Part shown: positions 30,603 through 32,167 of the stretch, piece by piece
Position numbering within the stretch: the stretch's first letter is position 1
Layout: every line of letters begins with the position of its first letter
Source of the DNA: an uncultured Clostridia bacterium
Lineage (GTDB): Bacteria; Bacillota; Clostridia; Tissierellales; Peptoniphilaceae
DNA: 32,167 bases
Assembly: GCA_947254025.1 (NCBI GenBank)
Contig: CAMYBS010000013.1
Span: forward strand, 1-32,167
Reading direction: 5' to 3'
Translations under genes and position numbers: made by a program
The notes under the pieces: generated by a model
Told to the model about the DNA's origin: nothing
What the model saw: the letters and a program-made list of their open reading frames with translations, nothing else
Database searches by the model: none

Positions 30603-32167
30603 CTATACCAATACTACTGCCTTAACTGGGCAGACATTCATACAGTTACCACACTTGATACACTTAGCTGTGTCAATAACGTGCTTTTCCTTAACCTTGC
30701 CACTGATACAGTTAACAGGGCAGTTTCTAGCACATTTTGTACAACCGATACACTTGTCAGTGATGAAGTAGTTAAGTAGACTCTTACACTTCTTAGCAGG
30801 ACAAGTCTTGTGCTCAGCAACGTGCGCTAGATATTCGTCTCTAAAGTATGTTAATGTTGAAAGTATAGGGTTTGGAGACGATTGACCAAGTCCGCATAGT
30901 GATGACTTGCTCACTATGATTGATAGTGTTTCTAATTTTTCTATATCTTCCTGTGTACCATTGCCAGAAGTTAGCTTTTCAAGCAATTCAAGAAGTCTTT
31001 TGTTACCGATTCTACAAGGTGTACATTTACCGCAAGACTCATCAACTGAGAACTCAAGGAAGAACCTACATACGTCAACCATACAGTCTTCTTCGTCCAT
31101 AACAACCATACCGCCTGAACCCATGATAGATCCTATAGCCTTAAGAGATGCAAAGTCAACCTTAGTATCGAAGAGTCTCTCAGGAATACATCCGCCAGAA
31201 GGTCCACCTGTTTGAACAGCCTTAGCCTTCTTGCCACCTTGAATGCCGCCGCCTATGTCAAAAACTATCTCTCTAATAGTTGTTCCCATAGGTACTTCAA
31301 CAAGGCCAGAGTTTTCTACCTTACCAACAAGTGAGAATACCTTAGTTCCAGGAGAGTCTTCAGTACCGATGGACTTGAACCAGTCAGAACCGCGCTCAAT
31401 GATTTGAGCGATGTTTGCAAAAGTCTCAACGTTATTGATAACAGTTGGCTTGCCCCAAAGTCCTCTCTCGGTTGTTCTGTATTCCTTGTTTCTTGGCATA
31501 CCACGCTTTCCTTCGATAGACTCCATAAGAGCAGTACCTTCACCACATACAAAGGCTCCAGCACCTAGACGAAGCTCGATTTGGAAAGAGAAGTCAGTTC
31601 CTAAAATATTGTCACCTAATAAATTGTTTTCGTTCGCTTTTTGGATAGCGATCTTTAAACTTTCAACAGCCTTTGGATACTCAGCTCTAACGTAGATAAA
31701 GCCTCTTTGAGCACCGATAGCGTAGGCACATATGGCCATGCCTTCTAATACACTATGCGGATCCTTCTCCAAAACAGATCTGTCCATGAAGGCACCTGGG
31801 TCACCTTCGTCAGCGTTACAAATTACATATTTTATGCCTTCTGGCTGAGCAAAAGCAGCCTCCCACTTTTTACCAGTAGGGAAACCAGCGCCGCCTCTAC
31901 CTCTTAATCCAGAAGCTTTTACTTCACTAATGATATCTTCTTTTTGCATATTAAGGACCTTCTCTAAAGAGAAATATCCACCTAATGCTATGTATTCATC
32001 CAACGATGCAGAATCGATTACATCACAGTTCTTAAGAACAATACGATGCTGCTTTTCAAAAAATTCGCCCTTTTTAGTAATCACATCACCATCAATATTA
32101 AAAGAGCCGTCCTTTTTAAGTCTATCAAGAAGAAGATCCTTAGTTTTCTTTTGAATTTCTAATAGAT
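30603..32167 (-). CDS. hydB: NADH-binding hydrogenase subunit HydB (NuoF-like), 5' end outside window
   Basis: The reading frame stays open to the right edge (no stop from 30603 to 32167), so the gene is partial. A GTG at 32084 is an internal codon. The visible 520 or so residues are the NuoF core: FMN/NAD site GLRGRGGAGFPTGKKW and NADEGDPGAF, GAGAFVCGEGTALMESIEGKRG, the [4Fe-4S] motif ESCGKCTPCRIG plus a later CGLG, then two C-terminal ferredoxin clusters (CIGCTKCARNCP and CIKCGNCMNVCP). HydB proteins are about 600 residues and usually start with a thioredoxin-like [2Fe-2S] domain, which should lie mostly beyond the window. It oxidises NADH and passes electrons to HydA. Confidence 0.94.
   Translation of the reverse strand, partial: LLEIQKKTKDLLLDRLKKDGSFNIDGDVITKKGEFFEKQHRIVLKNCDVIDSASLDEYIALGGYFSLEKVLNMQKEDIISEVKASGLRGRGGAGFPTGKKWEAAFAQPEGIKYVICNADEGDPGAFMDRSVLEKDPHSVLEGMAICAYAIGAQRGFIYVRAEYPKAVESLKIAIQKANENNLLGDNILGTDFSFQIELRLGAGAFVCGEGTALMESIEGKRGMPRNKEYRTTERGLWGKPTVINNVETFANIAQIIERGSDWFKSIGTEDSPGTKVFSLVGKVENSGLVEVPMGTTIREIVFDIGGGIQGGKKAKAVQTGGPSGGCIPERLFDTKVDFASLKAIGSIMGSGGMVVMDEEDCMVDVCRFFLEFSVDESCGKCTPCRIGNKRLLELLEKLTSGNGTQEDIEKLETLSIIVSKSSLCGLGQSSPNPILSTLTYFRDEYLAHVAEHKTCPAKKCKSLLNYFITDKCIGCTKCARNCPVNCISGKVKEKHVIDTAKCIKCGNCMNVCPVKAVVLV

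Noticed and set aside
30423..30779. A plus-strand frame opposite the hydA-hydB junction
   Set aside because: It is complementary to the ferredoxin-like regions of both hydrogenase subunits; no independent support.
32082..32084. GTG at 32084 as the start of hydB
   Set aside because: The frame continues without a stop to the window edge with plausible protein sequence, and HydB proteins are longer.

Overview
The window looks like chromosome of a strictly anaerobic, low-G+C Gram-positive bacterium (Clostridia or Tissierellia/Peptoniphilaceae-like; this is inference). The signs are A+T-rich codons, strong AGGAGG ribosome sites, sigma-A-type promoters, an oxygen-independent class III ribonucleotide reductase (NrdD/NrdG), an electron-bifurcating type [FeFe]-hydrogenase, and Gram-positive envelope genes (LTA synthase-like, LCP, lipoproteins). 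No tRNA, rRNA, CRISPR array, prophage or transposase gene is visible.

Layout. (1) 106-3784: one tight operon of four proteins: an acyl-CoA-dehydrogenase-like flavoprotein, a PhnD-like ligand-binding protein without a signal peptide, a core MetE-like methyltransferase and a cysteine-free OsmC-like protein. It reads as an uncharacterised, possibly sulfur or methyl-transfer, pathway. (2) 3785-4330: a palindromic repeat and a candidate structured RNA with its own terminator, then a glutathione peroxidase. (3) 5003-10404: a four-gene ABC importer (DUF3798 lipoprotein, double ATPase, two permeases) behind a folded 5' leader that could be a riboswitch. (4) 10405-12712: an MFS exporter and a DUF3793 protein, both behind the same promoter-operator (GTTAGC-N4-GCTAAC), probably a metal-responsive mini-regulon. 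(5) 12714-15314: orphan OmpR-type response regulator, FolC-like ligase, FMN reductase. (6) 15383-19082: an LTA-synthase-like protein fused to a degenerate GDPD domain, then an LCP protein. (7) 19634-22363: nrdD-nrdG. (8) 22383-27163: a copper-amine-oxidase-N-like secreted protein, an ATP-grasp ligase, rpsF-ssb-rpsR and a second copper-amine-oxidase-N-like protein. (9) 27524-28784: a small membrane protein converging on a lipoprotein. (10) 28799-32167, minus strand: HydA, and HydB running off the right edge.

The gene-poor stretches (3785-4330, 19083-19633, 25781-26204, 27164-27523) are built from shared repeat modules: long imperfect palindromes with GTAC cores, a block seen in three places, and terminator cassettes arranged in different orders. 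The most notable points are the LtaS-pseudoGDPD fusion, the leader of the DUF3798 importer, the four-gene operon at the left edge, the candidate RNA near 3941-4281, and the repeat mosaic.
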